DNA from: Leisingera aquaemixtae
Lineage (GTDB): Bacteria > Pseudomonadota > Alphaproteobacteria > Rhodobacterales > Rhodobacteraceae
Length of the DNA: 64,000 nt
Direction: 5' to 3'
Assembly (NCBI RefSeq): GCF_001458395.1
Contig: NZ_CYSR01000002.1
Coordinates: 124,001-188,000 of the forward strand
Each line of letters opens with the position of its first letter. Position 1 is the stretch's first letter. A program made the translations under genes and the position numbers. The notes under the pieces were generated by a model. That model saw only the letters and a program-made list of their open reading frames with translations, was not told the DNA's origin and did no database searches. Of this stretch, positions 24,860 through 33,007 are shown piece by piece.

Positions 24860-25447
24860 ATGCACGGTCTGATCAACAGGGCGATTCAGGCTTTTGTGAC
24901 CAGTACCTACGGGGCAGACCGCTGGGAAGAGGTTATGGAAGAGGCCGGACTCGGGTTTACCGAGTTCGAAGCGATGCTGTTTTACACGGATGAGCAATCG
25001 GGCCGGATGCTGGCGGCAATGGAAAAGATCCTGGCACGCCCTCTGCCGGAAATGCTGGAGGACATGGGCACCTTCCTGGTGTCCAACCCGCAGGTGGAGG
25101 CGCTGAGACGGCTGCTGCGCTTTGGCGGTGTGAATTATGTGGAGTTCCTGCATTCTCTGGATGATCTGCCGGACCGGGCGCGGCTGGCGGTGTCCGACCT
25201 GCATCTTCCGGCGCTGGAATTGGTGGAGCAGACGCCGCAGCAGTTCGAGCTGGTGTGCCAGCCGGGGCTGCCCGGCTATGCCTATGTTCTGATGGGCGTT
25301 CTGCGGGCGATGGCCGATGATTACGGCGACCTTGTGTTTCTGGATCACAGCGGCACCCAGGGCGGCGCCGAGGTGATTTCCATCACCGTGGTGGAAACCA
25401 AGTTCGCCGCCGGGCGCGAATTTGATTTGGGGGCGCACTCGTTATGA
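24860..25447 (+). CDS. H-NOX (haem NO-binding) domain protein
   Basis: Stand-alone H-NOX of 195 residues, a gas-sensing haem protein. The start MHGLINRAIQAFVTSTYG matches the family N-terminus. The proximal haem ligand is His98 in NYVEFLHSLDDLPDRA. The YxSxR motif that normally contacts the haem propionates is not recognisable; the best-placed stretch reads LVCQPGLPG (131-139). Stand-alone H-NOX proteins bind NO and control a partner enzyme encoded next to them. Here the partner is the diguanylate cyclase, whose start overlaps the H-NOX stop by four bases. Haem binding is likely from His98; propionate contacts may differ. Confidence 0.85.
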   Translation: MHGLINRAIQAFVTSTYGADRWEEVMEEAGLGFTEFEAMLFYTDEQSGRMLAAMEKILARPLPEMLEDMGTFLVSNPQVEALRRLLRFGGVNYVEFLHSLDDLPDRARLAVSDLHLPALELVEQTPQQFELVCQPGLPGYAYVLMGVLRAMADDYGDLVFLDHSGTQGGAEVISITVVETKFAAGREFDLGAHSL

Positions 25448-26496
25448 TGACACTCCAGCAGCTGACGCAGATGGCAGGCGTGGTCTGCCCGATGTACGTG
25501 ATTGCCGATCCCAAGGGGCGGATTGTCTCTGCCGGGCCGACCCTGAAAAAGCTGCGCCCGCAGCTCACCTGGGAGGGGCGCCGGTTTTTCCGGGTGTTTG
25601 ATCTGTCTCGGCCGCGCTCGGTGCGCTCGGTGGAGGATCTGCTGCGCACCTCCGGCAGCAAGCTGCATTTGCAGTTCCGCGACGCGCCGCAGACCGGGCT
25701 GAAGGGGGTTTGCACGCCGCTGCCGGACGGGCAGGGCGCGTTCATCAACCTGTCTTTCGGAATCTCCGTTCTGGAAGCGGTGCGCGACTACGACCTGACC
25801 AGCGCCGATTTCTCGCCCACCGACCTGACCATCGAAATGCTCTATCTGGTGGAGGCGAAATCCGCCGCGATGGAGGCGTCGCGCCAGCTCAACCTGCGCC
25901 TGCAGGGGGCAAAGATTGCCGCAGAGGAACAGGCCTTTACCGATACGCTCACCGGGCTCAAGAACCGCCGGGCGATGGATCATGTGCTGCGGCGGCTGAT
26001 CGCCAGCGGCCGTGAATTTGCGTTGATGCATCTGGACCTGGATTTCTTCAAGCAGGTGAACGACACGCTGGGCCATGCCGCCGGCGATGCGGTGCTGCAG
26101 CAGGCGGCGCGGATCATGGTGGAATGCACCCGCCAGTCGGACACGGTGGTCCGGGTGGGCGGCGACGAATTTGTGATGATCCTCGAAGGTGTGCTGGACA
26201 CGGCGCGGCTTGCGGCCATTGCCAAGCGGCTGATTCAGCAGCTGGAGGAACCCATCCCCTTTGGCGCCCAGACATGCAGGATTTCCGCCAGTGCGGGCAC
26301 CACCCTGTCGACTTGGCAGAAGGTTCCGGACCCGCAGCAGCTGCTGAACCAGGCGGATCTGGCGCTTTATGCGGCCAAACGCGCCGGGCGGGCGCAGCAT
26401 TGCTTCTACCGGGAGGGTATGGAGAAGGATGAGGCAGGCCCGTGCAGCAGCGGCGAGTCTGAGCCGCGGCAGGCGGCGGGCGGGCCTGCGTCCTGA
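25444..26496 (+). CDS. Diguanylate cyclase with H-NOX-associated (HNOBA/PAS-like) domain
   Basis: Protein of 350 residues. Residues 1-155 resemble the HNOBA domain that accompanies H-NOX proteins (for example FFRVFDLSRPRSVRSVEDLL and LTIEMLYLVEAKSAAMEASR, the second part forming a helical linker). The GGDEF domain starts with FTDTLTGLKNRRAMD and carries an intact RVGGDEFVMILEG. An inhibitory site is present as RQSD five residues before the signature. The overlap with the H-NOX gene (ATGA) implies a two-protein NO-to-c-di-GMP switch, as described for Shewanella H-NOX/cyclase pairs. The last ~25 residues are low-complexity. Confidence 0.85.
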   Translation: MMTLQQLTQMAGVVCPMYVIADPKGRIVSAGPTLKKLRPQLTWEGRRFFRVFDLSRPRSVRSVEDLLRTSGSKLHLQFRDAPQTGLKGVCTPLPDGQGAFINLSFGISVLEAVRDYDLTSADFSPTDLTIEMLYLVEAKSAAMEASRQLNLRLQGAKIAAEEQAFTDTLTGLKNRRAMDHVLRRLIASGREFALMHLDLDFFKQVNDTLGHAAGDAVLQQAARIMVECTRQSDTVVRVGGDEFVMILEGVLDTARLAAIAKRLIQQLEEPIPFGAQTCRISASAGTTLSTWQKVPDPQQLLNQADLALYAAKRAGRAQHCFYREGMEKDEAGPCSSGESEPRQAAGGPAS

Positions 26497-26680
26497 CCGG
26501 CTGGACTACGGCAGACCATACTGAACCGGGGCGGAGATAACGCCGTGGTTCAGCGTGTTATCCATACATGGTCCAAACAGCGCATCGCATGGAAATAGTC
26601 CAAACAGCGCCCAGCACGGACGCCGCTGAACGGATCAAGCCTGCGCAAATACGCTGCTTTTCTCATTTTCTTGGAAGAAG
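26497..26680. other. Intergenic region after the diguanylate cyclase
   Basis: No gene. It holds a 13-base direct repeat, GTCCAAACAGCGC, at 26571-26583 and 26598-26610. The 3' ends of the tRNA-Glu transcripts also fall here. No clear terminator is visible. Confidence 0.5.
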
Positions 26681-26755
26681 TGGCAGCCCGTAGGGGAATC
26701 GAACCCCTCTTTCCAGGTTGAAAACCTGGCGTCCTAACCGATAGACGAACGGGCC
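26681..26755 (-). tRNA. tRNA-Glu (TTC), copy 1
   Basis: Cloverleaf on the minus strand. The acceptor stem GGCCCGT pairs with ACGGGCT (one G-T pair), the discriminator is G, and CCA is encoded. The anticodon arm CCAGG-TTTTCAA-CCTGG gives anticodon TTC, for Glu. The T arm contains GGTTCGATTCC. Its sequence is identical to the second copy at 26924-26998. Confidence 0.95.
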
Positions 26756-26773
26756 ACTCTGTCTGTGAGGCGC

Positions 26774-26802
26774 TGTTTACTGATTGCGCCGGCCGGGCGC
26801 AA
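26774..26802 (-). promoter_or_regulatory. Promoter of tRNA-Glu copy 1
   Basis: On the minus strand, TTGCGC, a 17-base spacer and TAAACA lie 18 bases before the tRNA 5' end. The same spacing and position are found at the other copy. Confidence 0.6.
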
Positions 26803-26923
26803 GAGGATTTTTGCAGAAAGGCGAATTTTTTTACGCGCCGCTCGGCAGCGCTAATGCCTTGGAAACAAACGCAAATAATCGCGCTTTCGGCGCGCTTCAG
26901 CAGTCTGTTTCTGGCGGGATAAG

Positions 26924-26998
26924 TGGCAGCCCGTAGGGGAATCGAACCCCTCTTTCCAGGTTGAAAACCTGGCGTCCTAACCGATAGACGAACGGGCC
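26924..26998 (-). tRNA. tRNA-Glu (TTC), copy 2
   Basis: Identical in sequence to the copy at 26681-26755, with the same anticodon loop TTTTCAA and encoded CCA. The two genes lie 168 bp apart in the same direction, and each has its own promoter. Confidence 0.95.
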
Positions 26999-27016
26999 AC
27001 TCAGTGCGTGAGCGGG

Positions 27017-27045
27017 TATTTAGTTATAAGCGCCGGAACCCGCAA
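27017..27045 (-). promoter_or_regulatory. Promoter of tRNA-Glu copy 2
   Basis: TTGCGG, a 17-base spacer and TAAATA on the minus strand, 18 bases before the tRNA 5' end. It is homologous to the promoter of copy 1. Confidence 0.6.
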
Positions 27046-27102
27046 GAGAAAAAATGCGCATCCGCGAATTTTCTTATCCACAGGCCACAAGTCTTTGAAA
27101 TC

Positions 27103-28845
27103 TCACGCTTCGGCGGCGTCTTCCAGGCGCAACTGGGGGCTTTGGCGGCCGCCCCAGGTGTTGATTTCCAGCCGTCCGGCAAAATGAAAGCGGGCGCCGC
27201 CGTGCTCCAGCAGCCGCGGGCCCAGGGGGGTGTCGAAGGCGCCAAAGCAGATCGCATCCACGCCGCCGCCCATCCCGTCGCTGAGCGACAGTTTCAGGTG
27301 GCTCTCGCCGACCTTCTTGGCAAAACGCACCTGCAGGTCGGGCAGCGCATAGCGCGGGGCAGGGGCTCCGGCGCCAAAGGGGCCTGCCTGTTCGATCTGC
27401 CCGATCAGGTCCACCGTGGCGGCGCCGGGCATAAGGGCGCCGTCCAGTTTCAGATCGGCGGGGCCGCCCTGGCCTGCGCCCTGTTTGGCCAATAGTTCGC
27501 TCAGCCGCTCCATCGCCGGTTCCAGTTTGTTGCGCATGACGGTGAGGCCCGCTGCCATCTTGTGGCCGCCGCCCTTGACCAGCAGCCCCTCTGCCGCCAG
27601 CCGCTGGATCGAGGCGCCAAGGTCGACACCGGACACGGACCGGCCCGATCCCTTGCCCTCTTCCCCGTCGAAGCCGATGACAACCGCGGGCCGGCCGGCG
27701 GCTTCCTTGAGGCGCGAGGCGACAATCCCCACCACGCCCGGATGCCAGCCCTCGCCAGCGGCCCAGACCAGCGGCGCCTCCAGCCCGCGCGCCTCGGCCT
27801 GGTCCAAAGCCGCGGCGCGCACGGCGTTTTCAATGTCGCGCCGTTCTGTATTCAACTGGTCCAGCCGTTCGGCCAGGGCGGCGGCCTCATGCGGATTGTC
27901 AGTTGACAACAGCCGCGCGCCCAGGTCGGCCTTGCCGATGCGCCCGCCGGCATTGACCCGCGGCCCCAGCAAAAAACCCAGGTGATAGGTGGAGGGGGCC
28001 GAATCCATGCGGCTGACATCGGACAGCGCCACCAGCCCGGGACGTTTGCGCGCCGCCATCACCTTCAGCCCCTGGCGCACCAGCGCCCGGTTGGCACCGA
28101 TCAGCGGGGCCACATCGGCGACGGTGGCCAGCGCCACCAGATCCAGCAGGGCCATCAGATCCGGCCCCTTGGCGCCTGCCTCGCGCATCTGCCGCCCGGC
28201 CTCGACCAGCATCAGGAACACCACGCCCGCGGCGCAGAAATAGCCCAGGTCGCCGCTTTCGTCCTGCCGGTTGGGGTTCACAACCGCCACGCAATCCGGC
28301 AGCGTCTCGCCGCCCAGATGGTGGTCCAGCACGATCACATCGGCGCCCTTGGCGGCGGCGATGGGCTCATGGCTCAGCGTGCCGCAGTCGACGCAGATGA
28401 TCAGGTCATGGGCGGCGGCCAGCTCCTGCATGGCGGGCACATTGGGGCCATAGCCCTCGTCGATGCGGTCCGGGATGTAAAGCGTCGCCTCAAGCCCCAT
28501 TTGCCGCAGCCACACCAGCAGCAGCGCGGCGGAGCTGCCGCCGTCGACATCGTAATCGGCAAAGACCGCAATCCGCTGTTTGCGCTGCACTGCCTGCAGG
28601 AACCGGGCCGCGGCGGCCTCCATGTCCTTCATCTCGCGCGGGTCGGGCAGCAGCTCTTTCAGCTTGGGTTCCAGAAACCCCTTGGCCTCCATCGCCGGAA
28701 CGCCCCTGCGGGCCAGCACCTGACAGACTGACCGGGGCAGGCCGGTTTGCTGGGCCATCATCTCCGACGCCCGGTCCACCTCCACGCCGGGGCCGACCCA
28801 GCGCCGCCCGCTCAAGGACTGCTCAACACCCAAAAAGCTCATCAT
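27103..28845 (-). CDS. recJ: Single-stranded-DNA-specific exonuclease RecJ
   Basis: 5'-3' single-strand DNA exonuclease used in recombination and mismatch repair, 580 residues. The DHH-family motifs are clear: FADYDVDGGSSAALLL (motif I), ICVDCGT, VLDHHLGGE (the DHH motif) and VNPNRQDE. The DHHA1 domain follows, with the glycine-rich GGGHKMAAGLT. The C-terminal OB-like part ends at the stop codon. The length is normal for the family. Two ATGs in tandem open the gene. It is the last of the hom-glpX-recJ row on the minus strand, with a repeat remnant between glpX and recJ. Confidence 0.95.
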   Translation of the reverse strand: MMSFLGVEQSLSGRRWVGPGVEVDRASEMMAQQTGLPRSVCQVLARRGVPAMEAKGFLEPKLKELLPDPREMKDMEAAAARFLQAVQRKQRIAVFADYDVDGGSSAALLLVWLRQMGLEATLYIPDRIDEGYGPNVPAMQELAAAHDLIICVDCGTLSHEPIAAAKGADVIVLDHHLGGETLPDCVAVVNPNRQDESGDLGYFCAAGVVFLMLVEAGRQMREAGAKGPDLMALLDLVALATVADVAPLIGANRALVRQGLKVMAARKRPGLVALSDVSRMDSAPSTYHLGFLLGPRVNAGGRIGKADLGARLLSTDNPHEAAALAERLDQLNTERRDIENAVRAAALDQAEARGLEAPLVWAAGEGWHPGVVGIVASRLKEAAGRPAVVIGFDGEEGKGSGRSVSGVDLGASIQRLAAEGLLVKGGGHKMAAGLTVMRNKLEPAMERLSELLAKQGAGQGGPADLKLDGALMPGAATVDLIGQIEQAGPFGAGAPAPRYALPDLQVRFAKKVGESHLKLSLSDGMGGGVDAICFGAFDTPLGPRLLEHGGARFHFAGRLEINTWGGRQSPQLRLEDAAEA

Positions 28846-28885
28846 CTGCCCCCATGCGCAAAGGCCGGACCCAATCCGGACCCGG

Positions 28886-28936
28886 CCCTTTCATCTTTCT
28901 TCAAATACTCCCGCCGGAGGCAGCGGCGCAAGCCGC
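28886..28936 (-). repeat. Dispersed repeat, copy 3 (incomplete, inverted)
   Basis: Read on the minus strand: stem GCGGC-TTGC-GCCGC, then CCTCCGGCGGGAGTATTT and an AG-rich end AAGATGAAAGGG. It matches the second half of copies 1 and 2; the first GC hairpin is missing. It sits between glpX and recJ. Confidence 0.55.
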
Positions 28937-28958
28937 TTCCCGTCCGCGCAGGACCGGC

Positions 28959-29945
28959 TTACATCTGATGCGGTGCCACCGGCGTGCGGTAGGACATTCG
29001 GCGTACGGACCCGGTCTTGGAGCGCATCAGCAGGGTGGTGGTCTCGACCCAGCCGGGCTGGCGCTTGATGCGCGGCAGCAGAGAGCCGCCGGTGACGCCG
29101 GTGGCGGCAAAGATCACGTCCTGAGTGACCATTTCATCGCGGGAATAGATGCGGTCCAGGTCGGTGATGCCTGCCTTGGCGGCACGCGCCTTTTCGTCGT
29201 CGTTGCGGAACAGCAGACGGCCGAAGATCTGCCCGCCCATGCATTTCAGCGCCGCTGCCGCCAGCACGCCTTCCGGAGCGCCGCCCTGGCCCATGTACAT
29301 GTCGATGCCGGTGGTGCCGCTTTCGGCGCAATGCATCACGCCGGCCACGTCGCCGTCAGTGATCAGGCGGATCGAGGCGCCGGTTTCGCGCACTTCGGAG
29401 ATCATCGCCTCATGGCGGGGGCGTTCCAGGATGCAGACGGTGATGTCGGACGGCGCGCAACCCTTGGCCTTGGCCAGCGCCTCGACCCGCTCGCGCGGGG
29501 ACATTTCCAGCGACACCACACCTTCGGCAAAGCCCGGGCCGATGGCCAGCTTGTCCATATAGGTGTCCGGCGCGTGCAGCATCGAGCCGCGCGGGCCCAT
29601 CGCGATCACGGTCAGCGCGTTGGGCATGTCCTTGGCGGTCAGGGTGGTGCCTTCCAGCGGGTCCAGCGCAATGTCGACGCCGGGGCCGTTGCCGGTGCCG
29701 ACTTCCTCGCCGATATACAGCATCGGCGCCTCATCGCGCTCGCCTTCGCCGATCACCACCACGCCAGCGATGTCCAGCAGGTTCAGTTGCTCGCGCATGG
29801 CGTTCACGGCGGCCTGGTCGGCGGCCTTTTCGTCGCCGCGGCCGATCAGCGAAGCAGAGGCGAGCGCAGCCTGCTCGGCAACGCGGGCCAGGCCCAGCGA
29901 CAGCATGCGGTCATAAAAGGGCGCGTCAGAGGTGTTCGAAGTCAT
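28959..29945 (-). CDS. glpX: Class II fructose-1,6-bisphosphatase
   Basis: GlpX-type fructose-1,6-bisphosphatase of 328 residues, which dephosphorylates fructose 1,6-bisphosphate in gluconeogenesis (and sedoheptulose bisphosphate in some relatives). Key segments are VVIGEGERDEAPMLYIGEEV, the metal/phosphate motif DPLEGTTLTAKD, and ITDGDVAGVMHCAESGTTG followed by the GGAPEGVLAAAAL stretch. AGGA lies 8 bases before the ATG. It stands between hom and recJ in the same direction; the hom-glpX pairing is common in this bacterial group. Confidence 0.95.
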   Translation of the reverse strand: MTSNTSDAPFYDRMLSLGLARVAEQAALASASLIGRGDEKAADQAAVNAMREQLNLLDIAGVVVIGEGERDEAPMLYIGEEVGTGNGPGVDIALDPLEGTTLTAKDMPNALTVIAMGPRGSMLHAPDTYMDKLAIGPGFAEGVVSLEMSPRERVEALAKAKGCAPSDITVCILERPRHEAMISEVRETGASIRLITDGDVAGVMHCAESGTTGIDMYMGQGGAPEGVLAAAALKCMGGQIFGRLLFRNDDEKARAAKAGITDLDRIYSRDEMVTQDVIFAATGVTGGSLLPRIKRQPGWVETTTLLMRSKTGSVRRMSYRTPVAPHQM

Positions 29946-30100
29946 ACCGGAAATCCTGTCTCAACGGGTCAGATGTGAATGGGCGTTTCAAGCCGAATAG
30001 CGCGGGGCGGGGCCGGGTCGCAAGGGGCGATAGCGCTCGCCGCGGCGGGAAAACCCCGCCGTGGCGCGCAAACCGGCCGTTTTCTGCGGTTTCAGACGGT

Positions 30101-31387
30101 TCAGACCTCTTCGATGCGCAAGGCGACGGGGGTGCCGTCGACCACATCGGTGGCGGAGAGGCCGTCCAGCGCCGCATCCAGGGTGGCACGGGTGCATTTG
30201 TGGGTGACGATCAGCACCGGCGCAACCGGTTCCGAATGGCCGTACTGGCGCATCCGGTCGATCGAGACGCCGGCTTCGCCCAGGATTGCCGCCACTTTTG
30301 CCAGCGCGCCGGGTTTGTCCAGAAGCCCCATGCGCAGGTAGAACGGCGCGGGCAGGCCGGTCTGGGCGGCCGGGGCCTGCTGCAGCGTTCCGGCCGGCTG
30401 GCCGAAGGTGGAAATCCGCAGGCCGCGGGCCAGGTCCAGAACATCGCCCATCACCGCGCTGGCGGTCGGGCCTTCGCCGGCGCCGGGGCCGCGCAGCACC
30501 ACCTGCTCGATCGAGTCGCCCTCGATCACCACCATGTTGGTGCCGCCTTCCAGCTGCCCCAGCGGCGAGTCGGCAGGCACCAGGCAGGGCGACATGCGCT
30601 GTTCCAGCCCGCGGGCGGAGCGCTGCGCCACCCCCAGAAGCTTGATCCGGTAGCCCATGTCGGCGGCGGCGTGGATGTCTGCCAGTTGGATGCGCTGGAT
30701 GCCTTCCAGCTGCACGCTGTCAAAGTCCGGCTTGGTGCCAAAGGCGATGGAGGCCAGCAGCGCCAGCTTGTGGCCTGCGTCGATGCCGCCCACGTCCAGG
30801 TTCGGGTCGGCCTCCAGGTAGCCCAGGCGGCCGCATTCCTCGAACAGCGCGTTATAGCCCTGCTCGGTGGCCTGCATCTGGGTCAGGATGTAGTTGCAGG
30901 TGCCGTTCATCACGCCCATGACGCGGGTGATCTCATTGCCCGCCAAACCTTCGGTCAGCGATTTGATCACCGGGATGCCGCCGGCCACAGCGGCCTCAAA
31001 ACGGATCACCCGGCCAGCGGCCTCGGCCTGTTCGGCCAGGGCCTGCCCGTGGATCGCCAGCAGCGCCTTGTTGGCGGTAACCACATCCTTGCCCGCGGCC
31101 AGTGCGGCCTCGGTCGCCGCCTTGGCAGCGCCTTCGTGGCCGCCCATCAGCTCGACAAACACATCCACGTCGTCACGCACCGCCAGCGCCACCGGGTCGG
31201 TTTCCCATGCATAGCCGCTCAGCGAGATACCGCGGTCCTTGCTGGCGTCGCGGGCCGACACCGCGGAAATCACCACCGGGCGCCCGGTCCGTGCCTCCAG
31301 CAGCGCAGCATGGCGGCGGATGATCTTGACCACGCCGATGCCAACCGTGCCCAAACCTGCAATCCCAAGACGAAGCGGTTCTGTCAT
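30101..31387 (-). CDS. hom: Homoserine dehydrogenase
   Basis: Homoserine dehydrogenase of 428 residues. It reduces aspartate semialdehyde to homoserine, the branch to Thr, Met and Ile. Order of domains: NAD(P)-binding Rossmann fold (LGIAGLGTVGIGVVKIIRR), catalytic domain with VMGVMNGTCNYILTQM and the GGIDAGHKLALLASIAFG segment with its conserved Asp and Lys, and a C-terminal ACT domain (FYLRMGLLDKPGALAKVAAI) for threonine feedback. It is the first gene of the hom-glpX-recJ row and has a GGACC-type ribosome site. Confidence 0.95.
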   Translation of the reverse strand: MTEPLRLGIAGLGTVGIGVVKIIRRHAALLEARTGRPVVISAVSARDASKDRGISLSGYAWETDPVALAVRDDVDVFVELMGGHEGAAKAATEAALAAGKDVVTANKALLAIHGQALAEQAEAAGRVIRFEAAVAGGIPVIKSLTEGLAGNEITRVMGVMNGTCNYILTQMQATEQGYNALFEECGRLGYLEADPNLDVGGIDAGHKLALLASIAFGTKPDFDSVQLEGIQRIQLADIHAAADMGYRIKLLGVAQRSARGLEQRMSPCLVPADSPLGQLEGGTNMVVIEGDSIEQVVLRGPGAGEGPTASAVMGDVLDLARGLRISTFGQPAGTLQQAPAAQTGLPAPFYLRMGLLDKPGALAKVAAILGEAGVSIDRMRQYGHSEPVAPVLIVTHKCTRATLDAALDGLSATDVVDGTPVALRIEEV

Positions 31388-31502
31388 AGCTGGAGGTCCT
31401 TTGTTCCGAAATGCTCCGCCCCGCCTTATCGGGTTCGGCGCGAGCGTGCAACGCCGCTGCCGCCTGCAGCGGGCAGAACCAGATGGGAATGCCGGGCCGC
31501 GG

Positions 31503-31757
31503 TCAGATTTCGGCGTTTTTCACCGCCGCGGCGCGGCGCTGCAGCCGGGCGCTGCGAGCGTCGAGCTCCTGCTGCAGTTTTTGGCTGGCCTGCTGCGGCG
31601 GCGGCAGCGGCGCAACCGCGTCATCCAGCGGCAGCAGCCTGGGGTAGCCCGCATTGCGCAGGTCAGGGGTCAGCCGGTCCTCCAGCTCAGGCACGCGGGT
31701 GCAGGCGGCAGCGCCTGCCACAGCCAGAAGGAAAGTGATCCGCGCCCACATCTGCAT
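31503..31757 (-). CDS. Small predicted lipoprotein
   Basis: Hypothetical protein of about 84 residues with a lipoprotein signal: MQMWARITFLLAVAGAAAC, where the final Cys is the lipidation site. The mature part has ELEDRLTPDLRNAGYPRLLP, a proline stretch, and a C-terminal coiled-coil-like helix (QQASQKLQQELDARSARLQ). I do not recognise a family with certainty; similar small lipoproteins sit upstream of hom in this group. The start at 31757 is chosen over a longer frame that would precede the signal peptide. Confidence 0.7.
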   Translation of the reverse strand: MQMWARITFLLAVAGAAACTRVPELEDRLTPDLRNAGYPRLLPLDDAVAPLPPPQQASQKLQQELDARSARLQRRAAAVKNAEI

Positions 31758-31895
31758 TGCCTTAGCCCTTTGTTCCGCTCTGCCGGTTCTAGGGGCTCCG
31801 GCGCGCCTGTACAATTGATTTCCAGCTGCAGCGCGCCGTTGGCTTCGCCGGGCAGAGCGGGTACAGAAAGGTGCTGCCGCATTCTCTCTTTTATA

Positions 31896-31909
31896 TGAAC
31901 ACCTGTTCA
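31896..31909. promoter_or_regulatory. Candidate TetR-family operator
   Basis: TGAACA-CC-TGTTCA, a perfect 6-bp inverted repeat 15 bp upstream of the TetR start codon, overlapping the likely promoter. It fits autoregulation. Confidence 0.5.
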
Positions 31910-31924
31910 GTTACTGTTGCGGGC

Positions 31925-32512
31925 ATGGCACGCACCCAAGGTTCCCATTCCGACATCACCGGCCCACGCATCCGCGAGGCGGCTTTGCGGCTGTTTGCCC
32001 AGCACGGCTTTGCTGCTGTGTCGATGCGCCAGATCGCCAAGGAAGTGGGGGTGCAGGCCGGGGCGCTGTACAATTACACGCCGGACAAGCAGAGCCTGCT
32101 GTTCAGCCTGATGTCGAGCCACATGGAAGAGCTGCAGGCAGCCTGGGATGCTGTGCCGCGGGCCGCGGGCGCGATGGAGCGGTTGCGGGCCTTTACCGGA
32201 TTTCATATCCGCTTTCACCTGGAGCGCCCCGATGCGGTGTTCATCGCCTACATGGAGCTGCGCAACCTGACGGAGGAAAACTTCACCGTCATCGAATCGC
32301 TGCGCCGCGACTATGAAAACGGGGTGGAGGGGATCCTGAAGGAAGGTGTGGAGCAGGGTGTGTTTGCTATCCCCGACACCAAGATCGCAACGCTTGCGGT
32401 GATTGCGATGCTGAACGGGGTCAACACCTGGTACCGGTCTGAAGGGCGGCTTTCGCTGGATGAGGTGGAGCGGGCCTATTGGAACATGGTGCAAAAGGCG
32501 GTCAGCGCTTGA
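31925..32512 (+). CDS. TetR/AcrR-family transcriptional regulator
   Basis: Regulator of 195 residues. The N-terminal helix-turn-helix reads IREAALRLFAQHGFAAVSMR then QIAKEVGVQAGALYNYTPDK. The C-terminal ligand domain is all-helical, and its effector is unknown. The ATG at 31925 is the family-typical start (basic leader of about 12 residues before the helix). A perfect palindrome TGAACA-CC-TGTTCA just upstream is a likely operator. The GNAT gene overlaps its stop codon, so both are probably under the same control. Confidence 0.85.
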   Translation: MARTQGSHSDITGPRIREAALRLFAQHGFAAVSMRQIAKEVGVQAGALYNYTPDKQSLLFSLMSSHMEELQAAWDAVPRAAGAMERLRAFTGFHIRFHLERPDAVFIAYMELRNLTEENFTVIESLRRDYENGVEGILKEGVEQGVFAIPDTKIATLAVIAMLNGVNTWYRSEGRLSLDEVERAYWNMVQKAVSA

Positions 32513-32988
32513 GCCTGTTGACCCTGCGGACCAGACGTCTGCGCGCGGCGCGCTGGCAGGAGCTGACGGAGGCGGACCTGGCGGCGCTGTTTGCGCCGAA
32601 GGTGGTGCAATGGCTGCCGGAAGGGTTCCAGACGCAGGACAGCGACCGGGCCCGGCGCGATTTCCTGGCGGCAGTGGCGCAGCAGGCCGAGGTGATTGGC
32701 TTGTGCGCCGCGAAGGGGCAGGCAATCGGGCTGCTGATCCTGTCACATCCGGAGGACGGCAGCAAAACCCGCAACCTTGGCTATCTGTTTGCCGAAACTG
32801 CTTGGGGGCAGGGCCTGGCTAGCGAGCTGATCAGCGGCTTGCAGGCGCATTTCAGCGGCAGCGGCATCTGCCTGAGCGGCGGTGTCATGCAGGAAAACGC
32901 GGCCTCGGCCCGGGTGCTGGAAAAAGCGGGCTTCACCCCGCAGCCCGCGGGCGGGGAGACGATCTATAACTGGTGCGCCAGCGGCTGA
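32509..32988 (+). CDS. GNAT-family N-acetyltransferase
   Basis: Acetyltransferase of the RimJ/RimL-like group, about 159 residues. Motif A is visible in LGYLFAETAWGQGLASELI (the acetyl-CoA loop WGQGLA). The late GGVMQENAASARVLEKAGF is the typical C-terminal GNAT strand. The likely start is the TTG at 32509, which overlaps the TetR stop codon (TTGA); AAGGCGG lies at good distance. An ATG 30 bases upstream, inside the TetR gene, is the alternative. The acceptor is unknown. It is convergent with the ABM gene. Confidence 0.8.
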   Translation: MSLLTLRTRRLRAARWQELTEADLAALFAPKVVQWLPEGFQTQDSDRARRDFLAAVAQQAEVIGLCAAKGQAIGLLILSHPEDGSKTRNLGYLFAETAWGQGLASELISGLQAHFSGSGICLSGGVMQENAASARVLEKAGFTPQPAGGETIYNWCASG

Positions 32989-33007
32989 GGCACAGGGGGG
33001 CGGCCTT

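Noticed and set aside
26571-26610. Direct repeat GTCCAAACAGCGC as a CRISPR or attachment site
   Set aside because: Only two units, no cas genes and no integrase; too little to support either.
27074-27082. DnaA box TTATCCACA near the tRNA-Glu genes as part of an origin
   Set aside because: A single box without AT-rich unwinding DNA or other boxes; such 9-mers also occur by chance.
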